From contig NZ_SOHJ01000002.1 of assembly GCF_004403185.1 (NCBI RefSeq), positions 364,038 through 428,037 on the forward strand: a DNA stretch of 64,000 nucleotides, read 5' to 3'. The position numbers and the translations under genes are program-made. This DNA is from Cryobacterium suzukii (lineage in GTDB: Bacteria; Actinomycetota; Actinomycetes; Actinomycetales; Microbacteriaceae). Shown here in pieces: positions 27,122 through 34,853 of the stretch (position 1 is the stretch's first letter; the number at the start of each line of letters is the position of its first letter). The notes beneath the pieces are model-generated. The model worked only from the letters and a program-made list of their open reading frames with translations. It had not been told where the DNA came from and did no database searches.

Positions 27122-27574
27122 TCACTCCACGTTGGCCGTTCGCGATTCATTGATCGCGGCGGCCAACTTTTTTGGGTGGCGGCTGGAGATGACCCAGTAC
27201 GGTGCCGGGTCGGTCACATCAACGATGGGCACGCGCACGACCGGATCGATCCAGCCGCGAATGAGCAGCCAGGCTCGGGCATCCAGCCTGGGCCCACGCT
27301 CCTGGGTGGCCTCCGACTTTTCATATGCGGTTGCTTCGCCGAGCAGCCCGGTAGAGATCGTGGCGGGGCCGGCGGTCAAAACGCCGTTCTGCACCCGCAC
27401 GACGGGCGCGGCCAGCACGAGCAGCAGCACGCATCCGCCGTATAAAACGGCGGCCGTGACGATACCCGCAAACAGGGAAATCGGCACGAGCACGAGAATG
27501 CTCGCTGGTATCACCAAGGCGGTGACGATGAAGGCCCACGCGTTGGGCCACAGTTTTTCTCGGTATTCAGGCAT
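27122..27574 (-). CDS. DUF3093 family membrane protein
   Basis: 150 residues with two adjacent hydrophobic helices (about 13-60) followed by a soluble beta-rich domain. MPEYREKLWPNAWAF and the end block WVISSRHPKKLAAAINESR match DUF3093. The gene separates DUF4193 from dut in many actinobacteria. Its function is unknown. Its start is 38 bases from the divergent dut start. Confidence 0.88.
   Translation of the reverse strand: MPEYREKLWPNAWAFIVTALVIPASILVLVPISLFAGIVTAAVLYGGCVLLLVLAAPVVRVQNGVLTAGPATISTGLLGEATAYEKSEATQERGPRLDARAWLLIRGWIDPVVRVPIVDVTDPAPYWVISSRHPKKLAAAINESRTANVE
27131..27172 (+). terminator. Terminator after the DUF4193 gene
   Basis: GTTGGCCG and CGGCCAAC arms followed by TTTTTT. 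The structure lies inside the 3' end of the convergent DUF3093 gene. Confidence 0.75.
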
Positions 27575-27612
27575 GGCTCTATTCGATCAGATATCTGCAC
27601 TACCCTCGACAC

Positions 27613-28122
27613 GTGGCAGAAAGCGTCGAAGTACTGATCCAGGCATCCATCCTCCCAAACTATGCACACCCCGGTGATGCCGGGGCTGACCTGCATGCTG
27701 CCGAGGCACACGTGCTGGCCCCGGGAACCCGTGCACTTGTCGGTACCGGCGTGTCGATCGCCCTTCCCGATGGCTTTGCGGCCTTCGTTGTTCCTCGCAG
27801 TGGTCTGGCTTTCAAACATGGCATCACGATCGTCAACTCGCCCGGAACAGTGGATGCCGGCTACCGCGGCGAAATCAAGGTGACCTTGCTGAACACCGAT
27901 CTGAATGAATCGTTCACGATCGCGGTCGGCGATCGCATCGCCCAACTCATCGTGATGCCCATCGTTCGTGCCACGTTTATTGCCGTCGATAAACTTCCGG
28001 GCAGCCAGCGCGGTGAGGGCGGTTTCGGCTCGACCGGCGTTGTGCCGCGCGCGGCGGCCAGCACTCACACCAGCGCACCAGTATCGGGCCGAACGGTCCC
28101 GCAGTCAGGAGACAACCAGTGA
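27613..28122 (+). CDS. dut: dUTP diphosphatase
   Basis: 169 residues from GTG 27613. All five dUTPase motifs are visible: HPGDAGADLHAAE (I), VPRSGLAFKHGI (II), GTVDAGYRGEIKV (III), AVGDRIAQLIV (IV) and RGEGGFGSTG (V). A short disordered tail follows. The enzyme forms a homotrimer that hydrolyses dUTP to dUMP and pyrophosphate, limiting uracil in DNA and feeding dTMP synthesis. It overlaps the DUF3710 gene by four bases. Confidence 0.95.
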   Translation: MAESVEVLIQASILPNYAHPGDAGADLHAAEAHVLAPGTRALVGTGVSIALPDGFAAFVVPRSGLAFKHGITIVNSPGTVDAGYRGEIKVTLLNTDLNESFTIAVGDRIAQLIVMPIVRATFIAVDKLPGSQRGEGGFGSTGVVPRAAASTHTSAPVSGRTVPQSGDNQ

Positions 28123-28748
28123 GTGACCTCACGAACCCTGGGGAGATCCCCGAACCGATGCCGAAGTCGGCGCCCGAAGACCGCGAAACCGAGGGCCCGC
28201 TCGACGAATCAGAGGCCAACCCGGTGCGTCCGTATGTGGACCTCGGTGGTATCAAGATCCTCCCGCGGGAGGGCCTGCACCTGCGCCTCGAGATTGAAGA
28301 GGGCAGTAAGCGAGTGGTGGCCATCGGCCTTGACTTCGCCGGATCGACCCTGCAGGTACAGCCGTTCGCCGCGCCGCGCTCAAGCGGCCTGTGGCATGAA
28401 ATTCGCGATCAGATCGCCGACCAGATCGGCAAGCAGGGGGGAACCACGACCCCGCGAGAAGGCCCGTTCGGCCCCGAGCTCGTCGCCGAGATCCCCGTTG
28501 CGGCCGGACAGGAAGCCGGCGGTGTCACCCGCCTCGCGCGCTTCATCGGTGTTGACGGTCCGCGCTGGTTCCTGCGGGGAGTCATTGCCGGCGAGGGAGC
28601 AATCGACCCGGAGGCTGCCGCGCAGATCGAAGACCTGTTCCGTAGCATCGTTGTCGTGCGCGGGTCCTCACCGATGCCGCCGCGTGACCTGATTCCGCTG
28701 CGCATGCCGGCCACCCCCGCTGGCGCGACCGAGCCCACCGCAGTCTAA
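28119..28748 (+). CDS. DUF3710 family protein
   Basis: 209 residues from GTG 28119, overlapping the dut stop by four bases, so the pair is translationally coupled. Acidic N-terminus, then the DUF3710 core (about 35-195; RPYVDLGGIKILPREGLHLR; GFFGPEL-like block EGPFGPELVAEIP; RWFLRGVIAGEGAID). The family always accompanies dut in actinobacteria and has no assigned function. Confidence 0.9.
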   Translation: MSDLTNPGEIPEPMPKSAPEDRETEGPLDESEANPVRPYVDLGGIKILPREGLHLRLEIEEGSKRVVAIGLDFAGSTLQVQPFAAPRSSGLWHEIRDQIADQIGKQGGTTTPREGPFGPELVAEIPVAAGQEAGGVTRLARFIGVDGPRWFLRGVIAGEGAIDPEAAAQIEDLFRSIVVVRGSSPMPPRDLIPLRMPATPAGATEPTAV

Positions 28749-28755
28749 ACAGGCC

Positions 28756-29559
28756 ATGAGCGACACCCCCAAGGATCAGCCGGAGCAGTCCGGCGAACCA
28801 CATGCCGCACCGAAAGACGCGTTGCCGCCGACAGCCTCCGGACTGTTTGCTGAGTCGATGGCCGGCGCGGCGCGGCGCGCCGGGTTTGGCGCGGCAACCG
28901 AGGGAAAGCCGATCGGTGGCCAGGCGCTGCTGGCGGCGATGGGCGGCATTCGCGGCCTGATTGAAGCTGTACTGCCGGGCCTGGTCTTTCTGATTACTTA
29001 CTCGCTCACTATCGATCCCTCCACAAACGTGGCGAGCGACCCGATCGGCACCTTGCTGCCCTCGCTCGTGGCGCCCCTCGTGATCGGCGTGATCTTCGTC
29101 GCCCTGCGGGCGATCACCAGACAGACCACGACACCGGCACTCGGCGGCCTCGTCGGAACCGCGATCAGCGTCGCGCTCGCACTGTTCTCGGGCAAACCGT
29201 CCGACTTCTTTCTGGTCGGCCTGTGGACCAACGCCGGTTACGGCGCGGCCCTGCTGCTCTCCGTACTCGTGCGCTGGCCACTCATCGGCGTGGCCGTCGG
29301 TTTTCTCATGGGCGATGGTGTCGCCTGGCGCCTCGACGCGACCAAGCGCCGAGTGCTGACCATCCTCACCCTGTGTTGGACCGGTCTCTTTCTTGCGCGT
29401 CTCGCCGTGCAGCTGCCGCTCTACCTGGCGAACAACGTCGAATTGCTCGCCTCGATGAAACTCCTCATGGGTATCCCGCTGTACGCGCCGCTCCTGATCG
29501 TTTCGTGGCTCATGGTGCGCTCGGTCTATCGCAAAGCGGATGCCGTTGACGCGGTCTGA
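28756..29559 (+). CDS. DUF3159 family membrane protein
   Basis: 267 residues, eight bases after DUF3710. A hydrophilic N-terminus is followed by about six membrane helices from residue 65 on. The segments GGIRGLIEAVLPGLVFLITY and VLTILTLCWTGLFLARLAVQ are the family core. The function is unknown. It completes a dut-DUF3710-DUF3159 operon. The potassium-uptake (Trk) genes that commonly follow in related genomes are absent here. Confidence 0.88.
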   Translation: MSDTPKDQPEQSGEPHAAPKDALPPTASGLFAESMAGAARRAGFGAATEGKPIGGQALLAAMGGIRGLIEAVLPGLVFLITYSLTIDPSTNVASDPIGTLLPSLVAPLVIGVIFVALRAITRQTTTPALGGLVGTAISVALALFSGKPSDFFLVGLWTNAGYGAALLLSVLVRWPLIGVAVGFLMGDGVAWRLDATKRRVLTILTLCWTGLFLARLAVQLPLYLANNVELLASMKLLMGIPLYAPLLIVSWLMVRSVYRKADAVDAV

Positions 29560-29670
29560 ATGAAGACTCGGGCGCCGTCGCGCCCTGCTAGAGTTATCTC
29601 GACGTCAAGATAGTTGCCCGGCGAGAATTCGCCGATACAACGTGATGGAAAGAGGCAGTCCCCGGCATCC

Positions 29671-29689
29671 GCCGGTTAGGCTTGCCTTG
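29671..29689. promoter_or_regulatory. Partial IdeR/DtxR-like iron box upstream of aconitase
   Basis: The bases GGTTAGGCTTGCCTT align with TWAGGTWAGSCTWACCTWA, matching 14 of 19 positions; the first three positions and two others fail. It lies 80 bases before the acnA GTG. Aconitase carries an iron-sulphur cluster, so iron control is plausible. This is unproven. Confidence 0.3.
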
Positions 29690-29768
29690 CTGGCACGAGG
29701 GTGTGCCTGCCACAAGAATTGAGGATTGCCGCCGGTCTCCCGTCGGCTCCCACAACGGAGAGGGCATT

Positions 29769-32615
29769 GTGTCGGATTCAACAAATACCGCGGTAAATAG
29801 CTTCGGAGCCAAAGACACCCTGCGCGTCGGATCGACGGACTACGAAGTCTTTCGTCTGGACGCGGTCGACGGCTACGAAAAGCTGCCATACAGCCTGAAG
29901 GTGCTGTTGGAGAACCTCCTCCGCACCGAGGATGGCGCCAACATCACCGCCGAGCACATCCGTGCCCTCGGCGCGTGGGTACCCACCGCTGATCCCGACA
30001 CCGAGATCCAGTACACGCCGGCTCGCGTCGTGATGCAGGACTTCACCGGTGTTCCCTGCATCGTCGACCTCGCCACCATGCGCGAAGCCCTCGTCGAACT
30101 CGGCGGCGACGCCAAAAAGATCAACCCGCTCGCCCCGACCGAAATGGTCATTGACCACTCCGTCGTCGCCGACCTGTTCGGCACGACCGACTCGTTCGAG
30201 CGCAACGTGGAAATCGAGTACGAGCGCAACGGTGAGCGTTACCAGTTCCTCCGCTGGGGCCAGACCGCGTTTGACGACTTCAAGGTCGTTCCGCCGGGAA
30301 CCGGCATCGTGCACCAGGTCAACATCGAATACCTCGCCCGTGTCACCATGACGCGAGAGGTCAACGGCGTTTTGCAGGCCTACCCGGACACCTGTGTCGG
30401 CACCGACTCGCACACCACCATGGTCAACGGCCTCGGCGTGCTCGGCTGGGGCGTCGGCGGAATCGAAGCCGAAGCTGCAATGCTTGGCCAGTCGGTCTCC
30501 ATGCTCATCCCCAAGGTTGTCGGCTTCAAGCTCTCCGGCATCATCCCGGCCGGCGTCACCGCAACGGATGTCGTGCTCACCATCACGCAGATGCTCCGCG
30601 CGCACGGTGTCGTCGGTAAGTTCGTCGAGTTCTACGGGTCGGGCGTCGCCTCCGTACCACTCGCCAACCGCGCCACCATCGGAAACATGAGCCCCGAGTT
30701 CGGCTCGACGGCCGCCATGTTCCCCATCGACGACGTCACCCTCGGCTACCTGCGCCTCACCGGTCGCAGCGAAGAGCAGGTCGCGCTGGTCGAGGCCTAC
30801 TCCAAGCTTCAGGGCCTCTGGCACAACCCCGACCAGGAGCCGGTTTTCAGCGAGTACCTCGGACTAGACCTCTCCACGGTCGTCCCGTCGATCGCAGGAC
30901 CGAAGCGCCCGCAGGACCGCATCATCCTCTCCGAGGCCAAGACCCAGTTCGAGCGCGACCTGGACAACTACGCCAATGCGCCCGTATCCCTCGTGGACGC
31001 GGCAATAGAGGGCACTTTCCCGGCCTCGGACCCGATCGGCCTCACCCCGCAGGACGAAGAGACCGCGCACAACCACGCGTTCGAGAGCGGCCTGGCCCGG
31101 CACACCAGCCACCCGACGCAGTCGCACCCGCAGCCGACCGACGTCACCCTGGCCGACGGCCGTGAGTTCACGATCGACAATGGTTCCGTTGCGATCGCGG
31201 CCATCACCTCCTGCACCAACACCTCCAACCCGAGCGTTATGCTGGCGGCCGGCCTGCTCGCCCGCAACGCGAGCCTCAAGGGCCTCAAGAGCAAGCCGTG
31301 GGTCAAGACCACGCTCGCTCCCGGCTCCAAGGTCGTCACCGAGTACTACGCGAAGGCCGGCCTGAACGGCTACCTCGAAGACCTCGGTTTCTATCTCGTT
31401 GGCTACGGCTGCACGACCTGCATCGGCAATTCCGGTCCGCTCGAAGACGAAATCTCCACCGCCGTGCAGGAGAACGACCTCGCCGTCACCGCAGTGCTGT
31501 CCGGTAACCGCAACTTCGAGGGACGCATCAACCCCGACGTGAAGATGAACTACCTGGCCAGCCCGCCGCTCGTCATTGCCTACGCTTTGGCCGGAACGAT
31601 GAACTTCAACTTCGACACCGACTCGCTCGGTACCGACCAAGAGGGCAACGACGTGTTCCTCAAGGACATCTGGCCCGACGCCGACGAGGTGCAGAAGACC
31701 ATCGACGAGTCGATCGACTCGAACATGTTCGAGACCCAGTACGCCGGGGTCTTCGACGGTGACGAGCGTTGGCAGTCGCTTGAAACTCCCATCGGCGATA
31801 TCTTTGCCTGGGATGCCGAGTCCACCTACGTGCGGAAGCCCCCGTACTTCGACGGCATGACGCTGGAAACCAGCCCGGTCGTCGACATCTCGGGTGCTCG
31901 CGTACTCGCCAAGCTCGGCGACTCCGTCACCACCGACCACATCAGCCCCGCCGGTTCGATCAAGGCGGATGGCCCAGCCGGCCGGTACCTGGCCGAGCAC
32001 GGCATCGCCCGTGGCGACTACAACTCCTACGGTTCGCGTCGTGGAAACCACGAGGTCATGATTCGCGGAACGTTCGCGAACATTCGCCTGCGCAACCAGC
32101 TCCTCGACAACGTCGAGGGTGGATTCACCCGCGACTTCAGCGTTGCTGGAGGCCCAAAGGCCGACATTTACGATGCCAGCCAGAACTACCAGGCCGCCAA
32201 AACCCCCCTGGTTATCTTCGGTGGCAAGGAGTACGGTTCGGGTTCCAGCCGCGACTGGGCAGCCAAGGGCACGAGCCTTCTCGGCGTCAAGGCCGTCATC
32301 GTGGAGAGTTTCGAGCGCATTCACCGCTCGAACCTCATCGGTATGGGTGTTGTGCCGCTGCAGTTCCCGGTGGGCCAGAGCGCCGATTCGCTTGGCCTCG
32401 ATGGTACCGAGATCGTCTCGGTCTCGGGCATCACCGAGTTGAACAACGGTACGACCCCGAAGACCGTGCACGTGACCTGCGCTCCGAGTGAATTCTCGGC
32501 AGCGGGCAAGGCGCCGGTCGAGTTCGACGCCATCGTGCGCATCGATACCCCGGGCGAAGCCGAGTACTACCGCAACGGCGGCATCCTGCAGTACGTGCTG
32601 CGCTCGCTCGTCTAA
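29769..32615 (+). CDS. acnA: Aconitate hydratase A
   Basis: 948 residues from GTG 29769 after a GGAGAGG site. The three cluster ligands are Cys482 (in [10 protein letters not shown]), Cys548 and Cys551 (in [12 protein letters not shown]). [18 protein letters not shown] and the swivelling domain motif [15 protein letters not shown] are intact. It isomerises citrate and isocitrate in the TCA cycle. The 200-base leader may hold an iron-regulated promoter. A long perfect hairpin ends the transcript. Several long frames on the reverse strand are shadows. Confidence 0.97.
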   Translation: MSDSTNTAVNSFGAKDTLRVGSTDYEVFRLDAVDGYEKLPYSLKVLLENLLRTEDGANITAEHIRALGAWVPTADPDTEIQYTPARVVMQDFTGVPCIVDLATMREALVELGGDAKKINPLAPTEMVIDHSVVADLFGTTDSFERNVEIEYERNGERYQFLRWGQTAFDDFKVVPPGTGIVHQVNIEYLARVTMTREVNGVLQAYPDTCVGTDSHTTMVNGLGVLGWGVGGIEAEAAMLGQSVSMLIPKVVGFKLSGIIPAGVTATDVVLTITQMLRAHGVVGKFVEFYGSGVASVPLANRATIGNMSPEFGSTAAMFPIDDVTLGYLRLTGRSEEQVALVEAYSKLQGLWHNPDQEPVFSEYLGLDLSTVVPSIAGPKRPQDRIILSEAKTQFERDLDNYANAPVSLVDAAIEGTFPASDPIGLTPQDEETAHNHAFESGLARHTSHPTQSHPQPTDVTLADGREFTIDNGSVAIAAITSCTNTSNPSVMLAAGLLARNASLKGLKSKPWVKTTLAPGSKVVTEYYAKAGLNGYLEDLGFYLVGYGCTTCIGNSGPLEDEISTAVQENDLAVTAVLSGNRNFEGRINPDVKMNYLASPPLVIAYALAGTMNFNFDTDSLGTDQEGNDVFLKDIWPDADEVQKTIDESIDSNMFETQYAGVFDGDERWQSLETPIGDIFAWDAESTYVRKPPYFDGMTLETSPVVDISGARVLAKLGDSVTTDHISPAGSIKADGPAGRYLAEHGIARGDYNSYGSRRGNHEVMIRGTFANIRLRNQLLDNVEGGFTRDFSVAGGPKADIYDASQNYQAAKTPLVIFGGKEYGSGSSRDWAAKGTSLLGVKAVIVESFERIHRSNLIGMGVVPLQFPVGQSADSLGLDGTEIVSVSGITELNNGTTPKTVHVTCAPSEFSAAGKAPVEFDAIVRIDTPGEAEYYRNGGILQYVLRSLV

Positions 32616-32643
32616 GCCGGCACCTCGCGCGACCAGCACGACA

Positions 32644-32685
32644 CCGGCGCGTAGACTCGATCTATTCGGGTCTACGCGCCGGTTT
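32644..32685 (+). terminator. Terminator of acnA
   Basis: Perfect 13-base arms, CCGGCGCGTAGAC (32644-32656) and its complement (32670-32682), enclose a 13-base loop and are followed by TTTGCTT. It starts 28 bases after the acnA stop. Confidence 0.85.
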
Positions 32686-32699
32686 GCTTGTGAGTGGTG

Positions 32700-32726
32700 T
32701 TGATGAACAGTCTTGATGAACAGTGA
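32700..32726 (+). promoter_or_regulatory. dxs leader: 12-bp direct repeat and 7-codon upstream frame
   Basis: TTGATGAACAGT occurs at 32700-32711 and again at 32713-32724. The first ATG opens a 7-codon frame (MNSLDEQ) that stops at 32724-32726, 17 bases before the dxs ATG. A leader-peptide role is possible but there is no supporting codon bias. Confidence 0.3.
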
Positions 32727-32743
32727 CGTGAAAGGTGTGACGG

Positions 32744-34693
32744 ATGACCCTTCTGGAGACGATTCATGGTCCCCGGGACCTCGATGGTCTCTCGAAAGAG
32801 CAGCTGCCCCAGCTAGCCAGCGAGATCCGTTCCTTTCTCGTACGGGAGATTTCCAAGACCGGTGGACACCTGGGTCCCAACCTCGGCGTCGTCGAGCTGA
32901 CCATCGCCATCCACCGGGTCTTTCACTCACCGACCGACCCCATCGTCTTTGACACCGGTCACCAGTCCTATGTGCACAAGCTGCTCACCGGGCGCCAGGA
33001 CTTTCGCAAGCTCCGCCAGGTCGACGGGCTTGCGGGCTATCCACAGCGCTCCGAATCCGAGCACGACATCGTTGAGAGTTCCCACGCCTCCAGCTCGCTG
33101 TCCTGGGCAGACGGCATCTCCCGTGCCTTTGAAATGACCGGACAAAAAGAGCGGCACGTCGTCGCCGTCGTCGGCGACGGAGCACTGACCGGGGGAATGA
33201 CCTGGGAAGCGCTCAATAACATCAGCGACGACAACACCCGCAAGCTCATCATCGTGGTCAACGACAACGGGCGCTCCTACGCACCGACCATCGGCGGCAT
33301 GGCGCGTTTCCTCAACACCATCCGCACGCGGGCCAGCTACCGGGATGCGTACCTCACCAGCAAAGACGTGTTCGATCGCCTGGGTACGCCCGGACGGGCC
33401 GTCTGGCGCGGTGTGCGTGGTGGCCTGCACGGCTTCCTCGCCCGGCTCACAAACAACGAAGCCCTGTATTCCAACCTCGACATCAAGTACATCGGCCCGA
33501 TCGATGGGCACGACGTGCACGCGATGGAGGAGGCCCTCGCCCAGGCTAAGGGCTACGGCGCACCGGTCATCGTGCACGCCATCACGCAAAAGGGTAAGGG
33601 CTACGACCCGGCCGTGCAGGACATCGCCGACCAGTTCCATGCGGTCGGGCAGATCGACCCGGAAACGGGCGAATCCGTCGAAGAGCCCGGTGCGGCATCC
33701 TGGACCTCGGTCTTCGCCGACGAACTATTGCAATTAGCGATCGGGAACGAGCGCATCGTGGGCGTCACCGCCGCCATGCTGCGTCCGACCGGCCTACACA
33801 GGATGGCCGAGCGTTTTCCCTCCCGTGTGCACGACGTGGGAATCGCCGAACAGCACGCGGTGACCAGCGCTGCCGGGCTGGCCTACGGCGGTCTGCACCC
33901 GGTCGTCGCGCTCTACGCAACGTTCATCAACCGCGCCTTCGACCAGGTGCTGATGGACGTTGCCTTGCATAAAGCCGGCGTCACCTTCGTTCTCGACCGC
34001 GCCGGGGTAACCGGGCCGGACGGCCCGAGCCACCACGGCATGTGGGACCTCGCTATTCTGCAAGTCGTTCCCAATATTCGCCTGGCGGCACCGCGCGACT
34101 CCGTTCGGCTGCGTGAAGAACTGGCTGAGGCCGTTGTCGTCGACGACGGGCCGACGGTCCTGCGCTACCCCAAGGGCACCGTCGGGCTCGAGTTCGAAGC
34201 CATTCGCCGCCTAGACGACGGCGTTGACGTGCTCCAGGAAGCGACCCAGCTGGACGTCCTCATCGTGACAGTCGGCCCGATGGCGGCGATGGGGCTCGAT
34301 GTAGCTGACCGCCTTGCCGCCCAGGGCATCGGTGCAACCGTTGTCGACCCACGCTGGGTCGTGCCCGTGCCGCGGAGCATTATCAGCCTCGCGGCCGCAC
34401 ATCGTATCGTCGTCACGATCGAAGACGGCATTCGAGTGGGTGGAATCGGCACGCGGATCCGTCAGGACCTGCGGGAGGCGGGCGTCGACACGGCGGTGAC
34501 CGAACTTGGCTTGCCCGACCAGTTCCTCGATCATGGCAGCCGTGCCCAGATTCTCGAGCGGGTCGGACTCACTCCGCAGGTGATCGCCCGCGACGTGGTC
34601 GCGATGGTGCTCGGCAGCAAGATTCCCAACGCCAGGCCGCTGCCCGCCGATCACACCGACACCGGCGCCATCCAGGTAACCCGCCGGGACTAG
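32744..34693 (+). CDS. dxs: 1-deoxy-D-xylulose-5-phosphate synthase
   Basis: 649 residues. Thiamine diphosphate motif GDGALTGGMTWEALNNI (about 144-160), the HLGPNLGVVELTIAIHRVF opening with the catalytic His, the DRAGVTGPDGPSHHG block and a C-terminal transketolase domain. It condenses pyruvate and glyceraldehyde 3-phosphate, the first step of the MEP isoprenoid pathway. The gene is monocistronic, separated from acnA by a strong terminator and convergent with the fatty-acid oxidation genes across a double-hairpin region. Confidence 0.96.
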   Translation: MTLLETIHGPRDLDGLSKEQLPQLASEIRSFLVREISKTGGHLGPNLGVVELTIAIHRVFHSPTDPIVFDTGHQSYVHKLLTGRQDFRKLRQVDGLAGYPQRSESEHDIVESSHASSSLSWADGISRAFEMTGQKERHVVAVVGDGALTGGMTWEALNNISDDNTRKLIIVVNDNGRSYAPTIGGMARFLNTIRTRASYRDAYLTSKDVFDRLGTPGRAVWRGVRGGLHGFLARLTNNEALYSNLDIKYIGPIDGHDVHAMEEALAQAKGYGAPVIVHAITQKGKGYDPAVQDIADQFHAVGQIDPETGESVEEPGAASWTSVFADELLQLAIGNERIVGVTAAMLRPTGLHRMAERFPSRVHDVGIAEQHAVTSAAGLAYGGLHPVVALYATFINRAFDQVLMDVALHKAGVTFVLDRAGVTGPDGPSHHGMWDLAILQVVPNIRLAAPRDSVRLREELAEAVVVDDGPTVLRYPKGTVGLEFEAIRRLDDGVDVLQEATQLDVLIVTVGPMAAMGLDVADRLAAQGIGATVVDPRWVVPVPRSIISLAAAHRIVVTIEDGIRVGGIGTRIRQDLREAGVDTAVTELGLPDQFLDHGSRAQILERVGLTPQVIARDVVAMVLGSKIPNARPLPADHTDTGAIQVTRRD

Positions 34694-34757
34694 TCCCCTC
34701 CGCAGCCCCGTCCTGCCTTGTTCGTACTGCCGCGTCCCGAACAGTCTTGTCCTGAAT

Positions 34758-34783
34758 GCGGACGGGGCCCGGGCCCCGTCCGC
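34758..34783. repeat. 26-bp perfect palindrome between dxs and the FadB-like gene
   Basis: GCGGACGGGGCCC is followed at once by its own reverse complement, with no spacer. It lies in the convergent intergenic space and overlaps the next hairpin by two bases. With that hairpin it probably ends transcription from both sides. Confidence 0.8.
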
Positions 34784-34809
34784 GGGCCCAGCTTATAAAC
34801 TGGGCCCGC
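34782..34809. repeat. GCGGGCCCAG/CTGGGCCCGC hairpin, copy 2 of an intergenic element
   Basis: Perfect 10-base arms with an 8-base AT loop (CTTATAAA). The core CGGGCCCAGCT...TGGGCCC is shared with the reverse strand at 1495-1523. A half-site GTGGGCCCAG follows at about 34819. It serves as a bidirectional terminator-like structure between convergent genes. Confidence 0.7.
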
Positions 34810-34853
34810 GTTCACAAGGTGGGCCCAGTCGCCAGACCGCCCCGCAGCCCCGG

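Noticed and set aside
30864-32930. Reverse-strand open frame of 688 codons
   Set aside because: It is antisense to acnA and runs into dxs; composition is that of a shadow of a GC-rich gene.
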